A stretch of DNA of 44,997 bases, from contig JAHYZB010000036.1 in NCBI GenBank assembly GCA_019424645.1, positions 30,680 through 75,676 on the forward strand, in the 5' to 3' direction. This DNA is from Oxalobacter formigenes. GTDB lineage: Bacteria; Pseudomonadota; Gammaproteobacteria; Burkholderiales; Burkholderiaceae_D. Position numbers and translations under genes: made by a program. The notes below the pieces were generated by a model. The model saw only the letters and a program-made list of their open reading frames with translations. It was not told the DNA's origin and searched no databases. This document shows positions 8,568 through 18,072 of this stretch, piece after piece. Position 1 is the first letter of the stretch. The number at the start of each line of letters is the position of its first letter.

Positions 8568-8840
8568 TTAGTTTACAGCATCTTTTAACAATTTACCAGC
8601 CCTAAATTTAGGAACTTTTGCTGATTTGATTTTGATAACTTCACCGGTACGTGGATTACGGCCGGAACGAGCAGCACGTTCACCTACACTGAAGGTACCG
8701 AAGCCCACCAGAGTAACGCTGTCATTGTTTTTCAAACTTGTAGTTACTGCATCAATCACTGCATCCAGGGAACGAGCAGCCGCTGCCTTGGAAATGTCAG
8801 CAGATTTGGCGATATGCTCGATAAGCTCAGTTTTATTCAC
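8568..8840 (-). CDS. hupB: nucleoid-associated protein HU-beta
   Basis: A 90-residue HU protein, the normal full length. It shows the dimerisation helices (MNKTELIEHIAKSADISKAA), the GFGTFSV strand and the DNA-binding arm signature RSGRNPRTGEVIKIKSAKVP with the intercalating Pro in RNPRTG. HU bends and compacts DNA without strong sequence preference. The start is GTG (8838-8840) with AGGGGG six bases upstream. A good sigma-70 promoter lies 54-82 bp upstream. In many relatives lon lies directly upstream of hupB; here that position is an AT-rich gap followed by typA. Confidence 0.97.
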   Translation of the reverse strand: MNKTELIEHIAKSADISKAAAARSLDAVIDAVTTSLKNNDSVTLVGFGTFSVGERAARSGRNPRTGEVIKIKSAKVPKFRAGKLLKDAVN

Positions 8841-8893
8841 GTAACCCCCTACAAATATTTAAATGTCCATCAGAGACAAACTTGAGTGCATGC

Positions 8894-8922
8894 ATTAAAC
8901 AAGCGTGCCACTGAAGTGTCAA
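8894..8922 (-). promoter_or_regulatory. hupB sigma-70 promoter
   Basis: On the minus strand a consensus -35 TTGACA (8922-8917) and -10 TTTAAT (8899-8894) are separated by exactly 17 bp, upstream of the hupB GTG at 8840. The match is unusually good, as expected for an abundant nucleoid protein. Confidence 0.75.
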
Positions 8923-9440
8923 GAAAAAAAATGTACCGTTACCGGTACTCCAAAACGAAACCTGAAATCACTGCCTGACGTCACCCGAAAGGCATGTCCG
9001 ACCATATTCGGTCGAAATCCGAACAAAATCAACACAAAAATAAGGAAAACGACACTAATCTCCCCTTCCTTTGAGAATCAGCAAATTCAACATTGGGCTT
9101 TCTTTTTTGATTAAAAAATTCTGTAAAAATTTTGCCGGTATGTTGTAAGTGAACAACTTCCTCAAATATTCAGATCACCCACATCTTTATTTCCAATTAT
9201 TGTTTTTTGGACAACTCATCAAAACAGCGTTAAATCGGAGAATTTATTTCGCATTTTACATAGGCATTTTTCCGAGATCAGGAAAGCTCATCAATAGAGA
9301 TTTTTTTCCTCAAGACAACTTAAAAAATGACAAAAAGAAAACCGTTTTCTTCTTTATAGCCAGTAAAAATTTTAAAAAATAAATGTTGCATGCAAACAAC
9401 ATTATTATCAAAAAAAGAAAAACAAAAATTTAATGTCATA
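8923..9440. other. AT-rich intergenic stretch between hupB and typA
   Basis: No credible gene is seen; short open frames here lack ribosome binding sites and recognisable products. At 8933-8948 there is a perfect operator-like palindrome, GTACCG-TTAC-CGGTAC, just upstream of the hupB promoter. From about 9100 onwards the sequence becomes very rich in A and T, with a weak inverted repeat (AATGTTG/CAACATT) near 9382-9403. Confidence 0.6.
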
Positions 9441-9469
9441 AAAAAAGGGACCATTCAGGTCCCTTTTTT
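9441..9469 (-). terminator. terminator of the rimP-typA operon
   Basis: AAAAAAGGGACC (9441-9452) pairs perfectly with GGTCCCTTTTTT (9458-9469) around a five-base loop. On the minus strand it follows the typA stop by 24 bases and has a T-tract, so it ends the long translation operon. Confidence 0.92.
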
Positions 9470-9492
9470 AAATTTCAGACTCTTTCATCTGC

Positions 9493-11325
9493 TTATGAAG
9501 CACGACTTGCACGTCTGCGGTCAATATCAGACAAATGACGTTTACGCAGACGGATACTCTTCGGTGTAATTTCAACGAGTTCATCGTCTTCAATGAATTC
9601 AACAGCATATTCCAGTGACATCTGGACTGGCGGAACAAGACGAACCGCTTCATCCGTACCGGAAGCACGGATATTGGTCAGCTGTTTTCCCTTGATCGGG
9701 TTGACGACCAGATCGTTTTCACGTGAATGAATGCCGATAATCATGCCTTCATAAACCGGATCGTTGTGGTTGACGAACATACGACCCCGTTCCTGCAGTT
9801 TCCACAAAGCGTAAGCAACCGCTGCACCGTTATCCTGAGAAATCAGCACACCATTTCTGCGACCACCCGCTTCAGCCTTGGCCGGATCCACAGGATAATA
9901 ATCGTCGAAAACATGGCTCATCAGGCCTGTACCACGGGTCAGGGTCATGAACTCACTCTGGAAACCGATCAGCCCGCGAGCCGGAATTTTGTATTCCAGA
10001 CGGACACGGCCCTTGCTATCCGGTTGCATATCCTGCAAATCACCTCTGCGGCGACCAAGCTCTTCCATGACAGCGCCCTGATTGGCTTCATCAACATCAA
10101 CAGTCAACGCTTCATACGGTTCATTTCTGACACCATCTATGTCTTTATAGACGACTCGTGGACGGGAAACAGCCAGCTCATACCCTTCACGTCTCATGTT
10201 TTCGATCAGAATCGTCAAATGTAATTCACCACGACCCGACACTTCAAAAATGGTATCGTCGTCAGTTGGCATCACTCTCAGCGCCACATTCGATTTCAGT
10301 TCACGGTCCAGTCTTTCGCGCAATTGACGGCTGGTGACGAATTTGCCTTCACGACCGGCAAATGGTGAGGTATTGACCATGAAATTCATCGTCAGCGTCG
10401 GTTCATCAACCGTCAACATTGGCAATGCTTCCGGATGCTCCGGATCACAGATTGTCGAACCGATGTCGATCGCTTCGATCCCGTTGATAAGCACGATGTC
10501 ACCAGCTGACGCTTCATCGATGACCTTGCGTTCCAGCCCCTTGAAAGATAGAACCTGATTGATGCGTGCCTTGATCGGCGTCGAATCGGGACCATTCAAA
10601 ATAATCACTTCTTGCAAGGGTTTGACACGTCCACGATTAACGCGACCAACACCGATTTTTCCAACACAAGATGAATAATCCAGCGAAGAAATCTGCATCT
10701 GGAAAGGACCGTCCTGATCAGCATCGCGAACCGGAACGTATTTCAGAATGGCATCAAACAAAGGACGCATGTCACCGGAGCGGACAGTTTCATCCAGGCC
10801 GGCATAACCATTCAAACCAGAAGCGTAAATAATCGGAAAGTCGAGCTGTTCTTCCGTTGCACCAAGTTTGTCGAACAAATCGAAAGTGGCATTGATCACC
10901 CAGTCAGGACGTGCGCCCGGACGGTCGACCTTGTTGATGACGACAATCGGTTTCAGTCCCAGACCCAGCGCCTTGCGGGTCACGAAACGGGTTTGGGGCA
11001 TCGGACCTTCAACTGCATCGACCAGAAGCAGCACACTGTCGACCATCGACAATACACGTTCCACTTCGCCACCGAAATCGGCATGGCCCGGGGTATCGAC
11101 GATATTGATATGCGTCCCCTCATATTCAACGGCACAGTTTTTGGCGAGAATGGTAATCCCGCGTTCTTTTTCCAGATCGTTGGAATCCATCACCCGTTCG
11201 GAAACGGCCTGATTTTCCCTGAAAGTACCTGATTGACGCAGCAGCTGATCGACGAGAGTGGTTTTGCCATGGTCGACGTGCGCGATAATCGCGACATTGC
11301 GGATAGCACGTGTAGTTTGAGACAT
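9493..11325 (-). CDS. typA: ribosome-associated GTPase TypA/BipA
   Basis: A 610-residue translational GTPase of full length. G1 is AHVDHGKT (residues 15-22). The switch region includes ERGITILAKN, G3 is DTPGHADFGGEVERVL and G4 is INKVDRPGARP. Next come domain II, an EF-G-like domain and the BipA-specific C-terminal domain (ARGLIGFQSEFMTLTRGTG). In other bacteria TypA/BipA binds the ribosome and supports 50S assembly and growth at low temperature or under stress. A CAGG site precedes the ATG. It is the last gene of the rimP-nusA-infB-rbfA-truB-typA run, separated from truB by 138 bases that contain a hairpin. A strong terminator follows. Confidence 0.97.
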   Translation of the reverse strand: MSQTTRAIRNVAIIAHVDHGKTTLVDQLLRQSGTFRENQAVSERVMDSNDLEKERGITILAKNCAVEYEGTHINIVDTPGHADFGGEVERVLSMVDSVLLLVDAVEGPMPQTRFVTRKALGLGLKPIVVINKVDRPGARPDWVINATFDLFDKLGATEEQLDFPIIYASGLNGYAGLDETVRSGDMRPLFDAILKYVPVRDADQDGPFQMQISSLDYSSCVGKIGVGRVNRGRVKPLQEVIILNGPDSTPIKARINQVLSFKGLERKVIDEASAGDIVLINGIEAIDIGSTICDPEHPEALPMLTVDEPTLTMNFMVNTSPFAGREGKFVTSRQLRERLDRELKSNVALRVMPTDDDTIFEVSGRGELHLTILIENMRREGYELAVSRPRVVYKDIDGVRNEPYEALTVDVDEANQGAVMEELGRRRGDLQDMQPDSKGRVRLEYKIPARGLIGFQSEFMTLTRGTGLMSHVFDDYYPVDPAKAEAGGRRNGVLISQDNGAAVAYALWKLQERGRMFVNHNDPVYEGMIIGIHSRENDLVVNPIKGKQLTNIRASGTDEAVRLVPPVQMSLEYAVEFIEDDELVEITPKSIRLRKRHLSDIDRRRASRAS

Positions 11326-11370
11326 AAAAACCTGATAAATGGTAGAAAAGGATAACTTGGTATTTTAACA

Positions 11371-11402
11371 CGTGAACGTTTCCTAATATGGAAACTGCCA
11401 CG
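11371..11402 (-). promoter_or_regulatory. hairpin in the typA leader
   Basis: GTTTCC (11378-11383) and GGAAAC (11390-11395) form a perfect stem around TAATAT. They are extended by CGTG (11371-11374)/CACG (11399-11402) across a symmetric three-base internal loop. It lies about 50 bases before the typA start codon. Its function is unknown. Confidence 0.5.
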
Positions 11403-11463
11403 ACATTTAAACGTCAAAACAGGAAGCCGGTTGACGTACCGGGAACAGAAAAAATTATATCCG

Positions 11464-12420
11464 TCAGCTTTCGGGGGTTCGAGCCAGGGAAACCAGACGC
11501 TCGGGAGCCAGAACGCCATCTGCCCTTAGTTGCGCCGTTCCCATAAAAACGCCATTTTCAGATGCATAAATCCGGAAGCGTCCGGAATCGGCAGGCAATT
11601 GAACACCTTCTTTTGCCAGTGACAAACGCTGGCCATTTAAAAACCGTTTTGTCAGCACTGCATTCAGAGAAAGCGCAGGAAAGGAAGACAAGAGATAATC
11701 CACCGGTTCGAGCTTTTCATGTTGTGTTCCTGTTTCTTTGGGTAACGCAGCTTCCATATCCATCAGCGAAACAGCCCTTTCGATTCCGAGAGAACCGACC
11801 CGGACACGCCGCAGGGCATTCAGATGGGCACCACACCCCAGCGCATTGCCGATGTCTTCCCCCAAAACCCGGATGTACGTCCCCTTGCTGCATGTTACGC
11901 GCAGAGTCAGAAATGGAGACGTCCAGTTCAATAATCTCAGTTCGAAAATGGTAACGGGACGGGCTTCACGTTCAAGTTCCACGCCGGCACGTGCATACTC
12001 GTAAAGAGGTTTTCCATCCCGTTTCAAGGCGGAATACATGGGGGGAACCTGAAGAATGTCACCTCGGAATTTTGCAAGAGCCGACTCGATTTCGTCCTGT
12101 GAAAACGAAACGGCTTCTGAAGTTTTCAAAACTTCGCCTTCCGTATCGCCAGTCGATGTCGCGATCCCGAGATGAACGACTGTTTCATAGGTCTTGTCAG
12201 CATCCAGCAGGTCTTGTGAAAATTTGGTCGCTTCACCGAAACAGATCGGCAACAATCCGGTTGCAAAAGGATCAAGCGTTCCGGTATGCCCGGCCTTTTT
12301 GGCGTTCATGACCCGCTTTGCCCTGATCAAGGCATCGTTGCTGGAAATGCCGACCGGTTTGTCCAGCAGCAAAACACCATCGATATCCAGCCGTTTTTTC
12401 CTGACGGATGCCTGACTCAT
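11464..12420 (-). CDS. truB: tRNA pseudouridine-55 synthase TruB
   Basis: A 318-residue enzyme that isomerises U55 in the T loop of tRNAs. The catalytic motif AGHTGTLDPFATG contains the nucleophile Asp50. Also present are LLLDKPVGISSNDAL near the N-terminus, VPPMYSALKRDGKPLYEYAR (about residues 125-144) and the CSKGTYIRVLGEDIG motif. The C-terminal part matches the PUA-like extension of proteobacterial TruB. A strong AAGGGATTT site sits immediately before the ATG. It lies between rbfA and typA in the conserved operon, and a small hairpin occupies the gap to rbfA. Confidence 0.97.
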   Translation of the reverse strand: MSQASVRKKRLDIDGVLLLDKPVGISSNDALIRAKRVMNAKKAGHTGTLDPFATGLLPICFGEATKFSQDLLDADKTYETVVHLGIATSTGDTEGEVLKTSEAVSFSQDEIESALAKFRGDILQVPPMYSALKRDGKPLYEYARAGVELEREARPVTIFELRLLNWTSPFLTLRVTCSKGTYIRVLGEDIGNALGCGAHLNALRRVRVGSLGIERAVSLMDMEAALPKETGTQHEKLEPVDYLLSSFPALSLNAVLTKRFLNGQRLSLAKEGVQLPADSGRFRIYASENGVFMGTAQLRADGVLAPERLVSLARTPES

Positions 12421-12446
12421 AAATCCCTTGAACCTGAAAAATGAAA

Positions 12447-12466
12447 GGCCCCGTTTTCACGAGGCC
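12447..12466 (-). terminator. intra-operon hairpin between rbfA and truB
   Basis: GGCC-C-CGT pairs with ACG-A-GGCC around TTTC, with one mismatch, and T-rich sequence follows on the minus strand. It could be a weak terminator or an RNA processing site within the operon. Confidence 0.4.
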
Positions 12467-12484
12467 GGAAATGAAAATTGAAAA

Positions 12485-12874
12485 TCAGACTTCACCATCG
12501 TCTTTTGCACGCTCGGAATTGGCCACATCAATCAGATGGGATAAAGCCATACCCTCGGCGATGGAGTTGTCATAAACAAAAGACAGTTGCGGCAAAGTAT
12601 GAATATGCAGGCGCTTGCCCAGTTGCATTCTCAAAAATCCCGAGGCTCGATGCAGACTGTCCAGAGTCTTTTCCACCTTTTCCGGACTATCGTCCAGCAT
12701 GGTGAAAAAGATTTTGGCATGGGCATAGTCAGGCGTCACTTTCACATCTACGATAGTGATCATCCCGACATGCGGGTCTTTCAGTTCCGAAAAAATGATA
12801 TCGGACAGATCACGCTGGATCTGATCAGCCACCCGAACGCTGCGGCCAGGGATCGATTTGCTGTGTCTTGCCAT
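12485..12874 (-). CDS. rbfA: 30S ribosome-binding factor RbfA
   Basis: A 129-residue KH-like protein needed for late 30S subunit maturation and 16S rRNA 5'-end processing. Family features are visible: RVADQIQRDLSDIIFSELKDP, VTPDYAHAKIFFTML, and SGFLRMQLGKRLHIHTLPQLSFVYDNS. An AGGGAG site lies six to seven bases before the ATG. The gene follows infB after 70 bases and precedes truB, the canonical order, so it is co-expressed with the translation initiation and elongation factors of this operon. Confidence 0.96.
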   Translation of the reverse strand: MARHSKSIPGRSVRVADQIQRDLSDIIFSELKDPHVGMITIVDVKVTPDYAHAKIFFTMLDDSPEKVEKTLDSLHRASGFLRMQLGKRLHIHTLPQLSFVYDNSIAEGMALSHLIDVANSERAKDDGEV

Positions 12875-12944
12875 GATCCACTCCCTAAAAATTAAAAATA
12901 TCCAATATCAACATATCCGAAATTGCAAAGTCTGTCGCGAAAAA

Positions 12945-15887
12945 TTACAGGGTTCTTGCGATTTCCTGAATTTCATAAACTTCAAGCTGGTCGCCGACTT
13001 TGATGTCATTGTAATTTTTCAGCGTCAGGCCACATTCAAAGTTGGCCTTGACTTCCTTGACGTCATCCTTGAAGCGTTTCAGTGAATCGATTTCACCGGA
13101 CCAGATAACAACATTGTCACGCAACAAATGAACCGGAGAACCCCGGCGAACCAGACCTTCGGTCACAAAACAGCCAGCAATGGCACCGACACGGCTGACA
13201 TTGATAACCTGTCTGATTTCGACCAGACCCAAAGCGTGCTCGCGTTTTTCAGGAGCCAACATACCCGACATCGCTGCTTTCACTTCATCGATCGCATCGT
13301 AAATAATGTTGTAGTAACGGATATCGACGCCATTGGCTTCAGCCTGATGACGGGCCTGTGCATCGGCACGGGTGTTAAACCCGATAATAACCGCCTGCGA
13401 AGCCAGCGCCAGGTTGACGTCCGTTTCAGTAATTCCGCCGACGGCCGCATGAACGATCTGGACCCGGACTTCGTCGTTGGACAATTTCAACAGGGAAGAA
13501 GCGAGCGCTTCCTGTGAACCCTGAACGTCGGTCTTGATAATCAGAGGCAAGCTCTTGACTTCGCCTTCCCCGATATTCTCGAACATGTTTTCAAGCTTGG
13601 CCGCCTGTTGTTTGGCCAGTTTCACGTCACGGTACTTGCCCTGACGGAACAGGCCGATTTCACGTGCCTTGCGTTCGTCATTCAAAACGACGATTTCTTC
13701 ACCGGCAGAAGGAACACCGGTCAGTCCCTGAATTTCAACAGGAATACTTGGACCCGCTTCAGAAATGGCCTTGCCTGTTTCACTCAGCATGGCACGAATA
13801 CGACCATATTCCTGTCCGACAAGAACCACGTCACCACGATGCAGGGTACCGGATTGAACCAGCACAGTCGCAACCGGGCCACGTCCCTTATCCAGACGGG
13901 CTTCAATAACAAGACCCTTTGCCATCGCTTCGACCGCAGCCGTCAATTCAAGAATTTCAGCCTGCAACAATACGTTTTCCAGCAAAGAATCGATCCCCTG
14001 TCCGGATTTTGCCGAGACAGGAACGAATGGAATATCGCCACCGTATTCTTCAGGAATAACATCTTCTGCAACGAGTTCCTGCGTAACGCGATTGACGTTG
14101 GCTCCCTGTTTATCAATCTTGTTGATTGCCACAACAATTGGAACGCCAGCCGCTTTCGCATGGGCAATCGCTTCCTTGGTTTGCGGCATGACGCCATCAT
14201 CAGCGGCAACAACCAGAATAACGATATCGGTCGCTTTCGCACCACGGGCACGCATGGCGGTAAACGCTTCATGGCCCGGAGTATCGAGGAAAGTCACGAT
14301 GCCGCGACCGGTTTTTACATGATATGCACCGATATGCTGGGTAATGCCGCCAGCTTCACCAGTCGCTACCTTCGTACGACGAATATAGTCGAGAAGAGAC
14401 GTCTTGCCGTGATCGACGTGACCCATAACGGTCACGACTGGAGCACGCGGCAACAATTCAGCGTTTTCATTGTCACCCATTTCAGCCAGTTCGGCTTCAA
14501 CGTCCTGGATTTTGGCGGCGAAAGCTTTATGCCCCATTTCCTCGACAAGAATCATCGCGGTTTCCTGGTCCAGCACCTGATTGATCGTGACCATCTGGCC
14601 CAGTTTCATCAACTGTTTGATCACTTCGGAAGCCTTGACAGCCATTTTGTGCGCCAGTTCGGCAACAGTAATGGTTTCAGGAACGTAAACGTCATGAACA
14701 ATCGCTTCAGTCGGCTGATGGAAATTGCTTTCCCGTTCAGCGGCCTGTGAGTGGCGACGTCCTTTCGAACCACCCGAGCTGCTGCGCCAGCCGTCTCGTC
14801 CGGACATATCGTTACCACGGCTCTTGAGGCCGGCACCGCGTTTTTTGGCGCCCTCATCCTGCCAGGTGGAAGCCGTTTTGGTCACTTTCTTGTCAGCAGA
14901 GGTTTTCTTTTCCGTTTTCTTGTCAGCAGCAGGCGCGGGCTTTTTATCAGCCGGTTTATCCTGTGCCGGTTTGGCGGTTTGAGCAGGCTTTGAAATTGTT
15001 CCTGCAGTCTTTTGAGACGCGGAAGAGCTTTCTGCCGGGACAGCAGCCGTTTTTTCCGGTTGCTTGACCACTTTGCGCGAAGCCGAGGTACTCATCATTG
15101 CCTTGATCTGGGCGACTTCGTCTTCCACTGCCTTGCGGGCACGTTCCGCTTCTTCAGCCCGGCGAACGCGTTCCGCTTCCGCTTCTTTTCTCACTTTTTC
15201 AGCCTGTGCCACTTCTTCAGCCATCCTAGCCATCTCTGCCTTCTTCAAAGCTTCAGCCGCTTCTTTTTCTTCCGCAGCCGACTGTTGTTTAGCCATTTTC
15301 TGCCGTTCAGTGTCCTGGCGCATTTTTTCCGCTGCCTCGCGCTGCTCGGTCTCTTTCTTTTTCAACTCCAGAGCTTCAATACGTTCCTGTTCTTCGGCCT
15401 TGATCCGTTCCTGCTTTTCGGCTTCCATTTGAGCCAGCAAAGCCTGTTTTTCACGCAATTCCGCTTCCTGACGGGCGATCAGTTCAGCCTGCCGGCGCGC
15501 TTCCTCGGCACGACGCTGTTTTTCCGCTTCATCAATAACAGGAGGGACAACCCGTCTTTCGGCAGCTGCCATATGAGCCGCCTGTTCTTCCCGCTTGTCG
15601 AACGTCCGTTTCTTGCGAACCTCTACCTGAATCGTTCTGGATTTGCCCGTAGCATCAGCCTGTTTGATTTCGGTGGTTTCCTTTCGGGTCAGCGAGATTT
15701 TTCTTTTTTCACCCGATGGCGAACCATGCGCCCCGCGCAGAAAACTCAATAACTTGTCCTTGTCGTCCTTCGAAAGGATATCATCGGCCGAGTTTTTGTC
15801 CACACCGGCATCGCGCAACTGTTTCAACAGTACGTCAGAAGGCATATTCAGTTCGGCTGCAAATTGGGCTACATTGTTAGTCGCCAT
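12945..15887 (-). CDS. infB: translation initiation factor IF-2
   Basis: A 980-residue IF-2, the long form usual in proteobacteria. The N-terminal IF2_N domain (AQFAAELNMPSDVLLKQLRDAG) is followed by a highly charged, repetitive Glu/Ala/Arg/Lys coiled-coil linker at about residues 100-290. A Lys/Ala/Pro-rich segment and a second IF2_N-like domain (ITVAELAHKMAVKASEVIKQ) come next. The GTPase domain (about 475-650) shows GHVDHGKTSLLD, DTPGHEAFTAMRARG and AINKIDK. C-terminal domains bind initiator fMet-tRNA. IF-2 delivers initiator tRNA to the 30S subunit and promotes subunit joining. AGAGGA precedes the ATG. An internal start giving a shorter isoform is possible but not evident. Confidence 0.97.
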   Translation of the reverse strand: MATNNVAQFAAELNMPSDVLLKQLRDAGVDKNSADDILSKDDKDKLLSFLRGAHGSPSGEKRKISLTRKETTEIKQADATGKSRTIQVEVRKKRTFDKREEQAAHMAAAERRVVPPVIDEAEKQRRAEEARRQAELIARQEAELREKQALLAQMEAEKQERIKAEEQERIEALELKKKETEQREAAEKMRQDTERQKMAKQQSAAEEKEAAEALKKAEMARMAEEVAQAEKVRKEAEAERVRRAEEAERARKAVEDEVAQIKAMMSTSASRKVVKQPEKTAAVPAESSSASQKTAGTISKPAQTAKPAQDKPADKKPAPAADKKTEKKTSADKKVTKTASTWQDEGAKKRGAGLKSRGNDMSGRDGWRSSSGGSKGRRHSQAAERESNFHQPTEAIVHDVYVPETITVAELAHKMAVKASEVIKQLMKLGQMVTINQVLDQETAMILVEEMGHKAFAAKIQDVEAELAEMGDNENAELLPRAPVVTVMGHVDHGKTSLLDYIRRTKVATGEAGGITQHIGAYHVKTGRGIVTFLDTPGHEAFTAMRARGAKATDIVILVVAADDGVMPQTKEAIAHAKAAGVPIVVAINKIDKQGANVNRVTQELVAEDVIPEEYGGDIPFVPVSAKSGQGIDSLLENVLLQAEILELTAAVEAMAKGLVIEARLDKGRGPVATVLVQSGTLHRGDVVLVGQEYGRIRAMLSETGKAISEAGPSIPVEIQGLTGVPSAGEEIVVLNDERKAREIGLFRQGKYRDVKLAKQQAAKLENMFENIGEGEVKSLPLIIKTDVQGSQEALASSLLKLSNDEVRVQIVHAAVGGITETDVNLALASQAVIIGFNTRADAQARHQAEANGVDIRYYNIIYDAIDEVKAAMSGMLAPEKREHALGLVEIRQVINVSRVGAIAGCFVTEGLVRRGSPVHLLRDNVVIWSGEIDSLKRFKDDVKEVKANFECGLTLKNYNDIKVGDQLEVYEIQEIARTL

Positions 15888-15943
15888 TCATTCCTCTTTC
15901 TTCTAATAGATGCGGCAAATACGAATCAGGACAGGCTCACGTC

Positions 15944-17503
15944 TTATTTGGACTCAACCAGCTTCCAGGCGCGTGCCTGCAATTCCTTCGCTACGTCATC
16001 GTACTTCGCATCGATCAGTTTCATTTCATCGTCCGTTACATCGGCAAATTCGTTTTCCAGCAACTGGCGTGCCCGTTCAACAGGCAGGGCCAGAATGGCA
16101 CTGAATTCGTCATAAGCCAGTTCGGCAAAACGTTGCAGGGTTTTCACACCAGCCAATCCGAGCTTGCCGGCAATCGATCGATCCATTCCTTCCAGATTGA
16201 CCAGCTCTTCTTCCATACCGGCCATTCCTTCTTCGGAAGCAATCGCTTCAGTAATCAGGGCATCACGCGCACGTTGACGGATTTCATTGACTGTATCTTC
16301 ATCGAATGCCACGATTTCCAGCATTTCGCTGATCGGCACGTAGGCAATTTCTTCCAGTGCCGTAAAACCTTCCTCGATCAGGATATCAGCCACTTCCTGA
16401 TCAACATCGAGTCTTTCCATGAACAGTTTCTGCAATTCGGCTTTTTCCAGAGCGGATTTATCTGCCGATTCTTCTGCTGTCATGATATTGATCTTCCAGC
16501 CCGTCAGCTCGGTTGCCAGACGAACGTTCTGGCCACTGCGGCCAATGGCGATGGCCAGATTTTCCTCATCGACAATCACATCCATCGCATGTTTGTCTTC
16601 ATCGACCACAATGGAAGTGACGTTGGCAGGAGCCAGAGCTCCGATAACGAACTGCGCAGGGTCTTCCGACCACAAAACGATATCGACACGTTCGCCACCC
16701 AGTTCACCTGTAACGGCCTGAACGCGGGAACCGCGCATACCAACACAGGTACCGATCGGATCGATACGCTTGTCACTGGTATATACTGCTATTTTCGCAC
16801 GAACACCGGGATCGCGTGCAGCTGATTTGATTTCAAGAAGGCCCTGTTCGATTTCCGGCACTTCCAGTTCAAACAGCTTGGTGATGAATTCAGGCGCAGT
16901 ACGCGAGAGGATAACCTGCGGCCCCCGAGTGCCACGTTCAACACGCAGGATATAAGCGCGAACGCGATCACCGACACGCAGATTTTCCTTTGGAATCATC
17001 TGTTCACGAGGCAGTCTGGCTTCAACCTTGCCGGATTCGACAATAGCATCACCACGTTCCATCCGCTTGACCGTACCGGTCACCAGCGAATCGCCACGAT
17101 CGAGGAAGTCCTGCAGAACCTGTTCACGTTCAGCATCGCGAATGCGTTGCAAAACGATCTGTTTCGTATCCTGTGCGAAGCGACGACCCAGATCGATCGA
17201 TTCGACAGGATCCTCAATGTAATCGTCCACCTCGATATCAGGAAACTGTTCCTTGGCTTCAAAATACAGCATTTCCTGATCCGGTTGCTGCAGGCCTGCC
17301 TCATCCGGCACAACATGCCAGCGACGGAAAGTTTCGACTTCGCCCGTGGTACGGTCGATGGATACGCGAATGTCCGCGTCACCGGGATAACGTTTTTTTG
17401 TAGCAAGGGCCAAAGCATGTTCAAGCGCACCCAGGACAATTTCCTTGTCTACGTTTTTTTCGCGCGCCAGCGCATCAACCAATTGCAGAATTTCGAGACT
17501 CAT
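15944..17503 (-). CDS. nusA: transcription termination/antitermination factor NusA
   Basis: A 519-residue NusA. Domains in order are the N-terminal RNA-polymerase-binding domain (residues ~1-125), S1 (~135-200; GDSLVTGTVKRMERGDAIVE), KH1 and KH2 (~230-350; GMRGSRVQAVTGELGGERVD and AIGRSGQNVRLATEL), and two acidic C-terminal repeats (~365-490; ILIEEGFTALEEIAYVP and GLAGVKTLQRFAEL). NusA binds RNA polymerase and modulates pausing, termination and rRNA antitermination. The start overlaps the rimP stop in an ATGA arrangement (17500-17503), implying translational coupling. AGGAG lies about ten bases upstream. Confidence 0.97.
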   Translation of the reverse strand: MSLEILQLVDALAREKNVDKEIVLGALEHALALATKKRYPGDADIRVSIDRTTGEVETFRRWHVVPDEAGLQQPDQEMLYFEAKEQFPDIEVDDYIEDPVESIDLGRRFAQDTKQIVLQRIRDAEREQVLQDFLDRGDSLVTGTVKRMERGDAIVESGKVEARLPREQMIPKENLRVGDRVRAYILRVERGTRGPQVILSRTAPEFITKLFELEVPEIEQGLLEIKSAARDPGVRAKIAVYTSDKRIDPIGTCVGMRGSRVQAVTGELGGERVDIVLWSEDPAQFVIGALAPANVTSIVVDEDKHAMDVIVDEENLAIAIGRSGQNVRLATELTGWKINIMTAEESADKSALEKAELQKLFMERLDVDQEVADILIEEGFTALEEIAYVPISEMLEIVAFDEDTVNEIRQRARDALITEAIASEEGMAGMEEELVNLEGMDRSIAGKLGLAGVKTLQRFAELAYDEFSAILALPVERARQLLENEFADVTDDEMKLIDAKYDDVAKELQARAWKLVESK

Positions 17504-17988
17504 GCTTTACGGCTCCTAAAATTCACCTGTGGCACCAAATGTGCCTTGTCTATATCAGCGATTGTAAAATGCAAAACGGAATTGTTATCTTTATCCTTCC
17601 CGTCGAATTCCAGAGCCAGCTCATCCCCTTCGGTGGCCAGCAGAATTCCCTGGAAAGTCTTGCGATTTGCCATTCCCGCAACCGGTTTGCGCAGTTTGAC
17701 GTGCGCCTCCATTCCAACAAAACGAACAAAATCGGCAAATTTCTTCAAGGGACGATCAAGACCGGGCGATGAAACTTCCAGCCTGTCGTAATCGACATCT
17801 TCAACCATCAGGACATGCGATAACTGACGGCTGACCTTTTCGCAATCCTCCAGCGAAATATTGCCGCGTTCGGCATCTTCAGGTTTGAAATCGATAGAAA
17901 CGCGCAACAGGTTTCCCTGCGCCCTTTCCACATCGACCAGATCGTACCCGCAACCGTTTACCGTTTTTTCAATCAGTTCCTGCAACAA
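17500..17988 (-). CDS. rimP: ribosome maturation factor RimP
   Basis: A 162-residue protein that assists 30S subunit maturation. Signature segments are GYDLVDVERAQGNLLRVSID, ISLEDCEKVSRQLSHVLMVED, RLEVSSPGLDRPLKKFADF and the C-terminal SH3-like end IDKAHLVPQVNFRSRK. The start is TTG (17988-17986), chosen because homologues begin with xLxELIExTVxGxGYELVD and a GGGAGCGG site lies just upstream; a nearby ATG is out of frame. It is the first gene of the operon and overlaps nusA by four bases. A minus-strand promoter and an intrinsic terminator lie 85-200 bases upstream, so its leader may be attenuated. Confidence 0.95.
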   Translation of the reverse strand: MLQELIEKTVNGCGYDLVDVERAQGNLLRVSIDFKPEDAERGNISLEDCEKVSRQLSHVLMVEDVDYDRLEVSSPGLDRPLKKFADFVRFVGMEAHVKLRKPVAGMANRKTFQGILLATEGDELALEFDGKDKDNNSVLHFTIADIDKAHLVPQVNFRSRKA

Positions 17989-18072
17989 AATCCGCTCCCG
18001 ATTCTATTCATTTAAATTCCCCCTGAAACAGAGGAAAATCATGTTGTTAGCGGTACTTCGGATTGAATAATG

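Noticed and set aside
13608..14750. Long plus-strand open frame opposite infB
   Set aside because: It mirrors the conserved IF-2 frame, has no recognisable domain or ribosome binding site, and infB on the other strand is certain.
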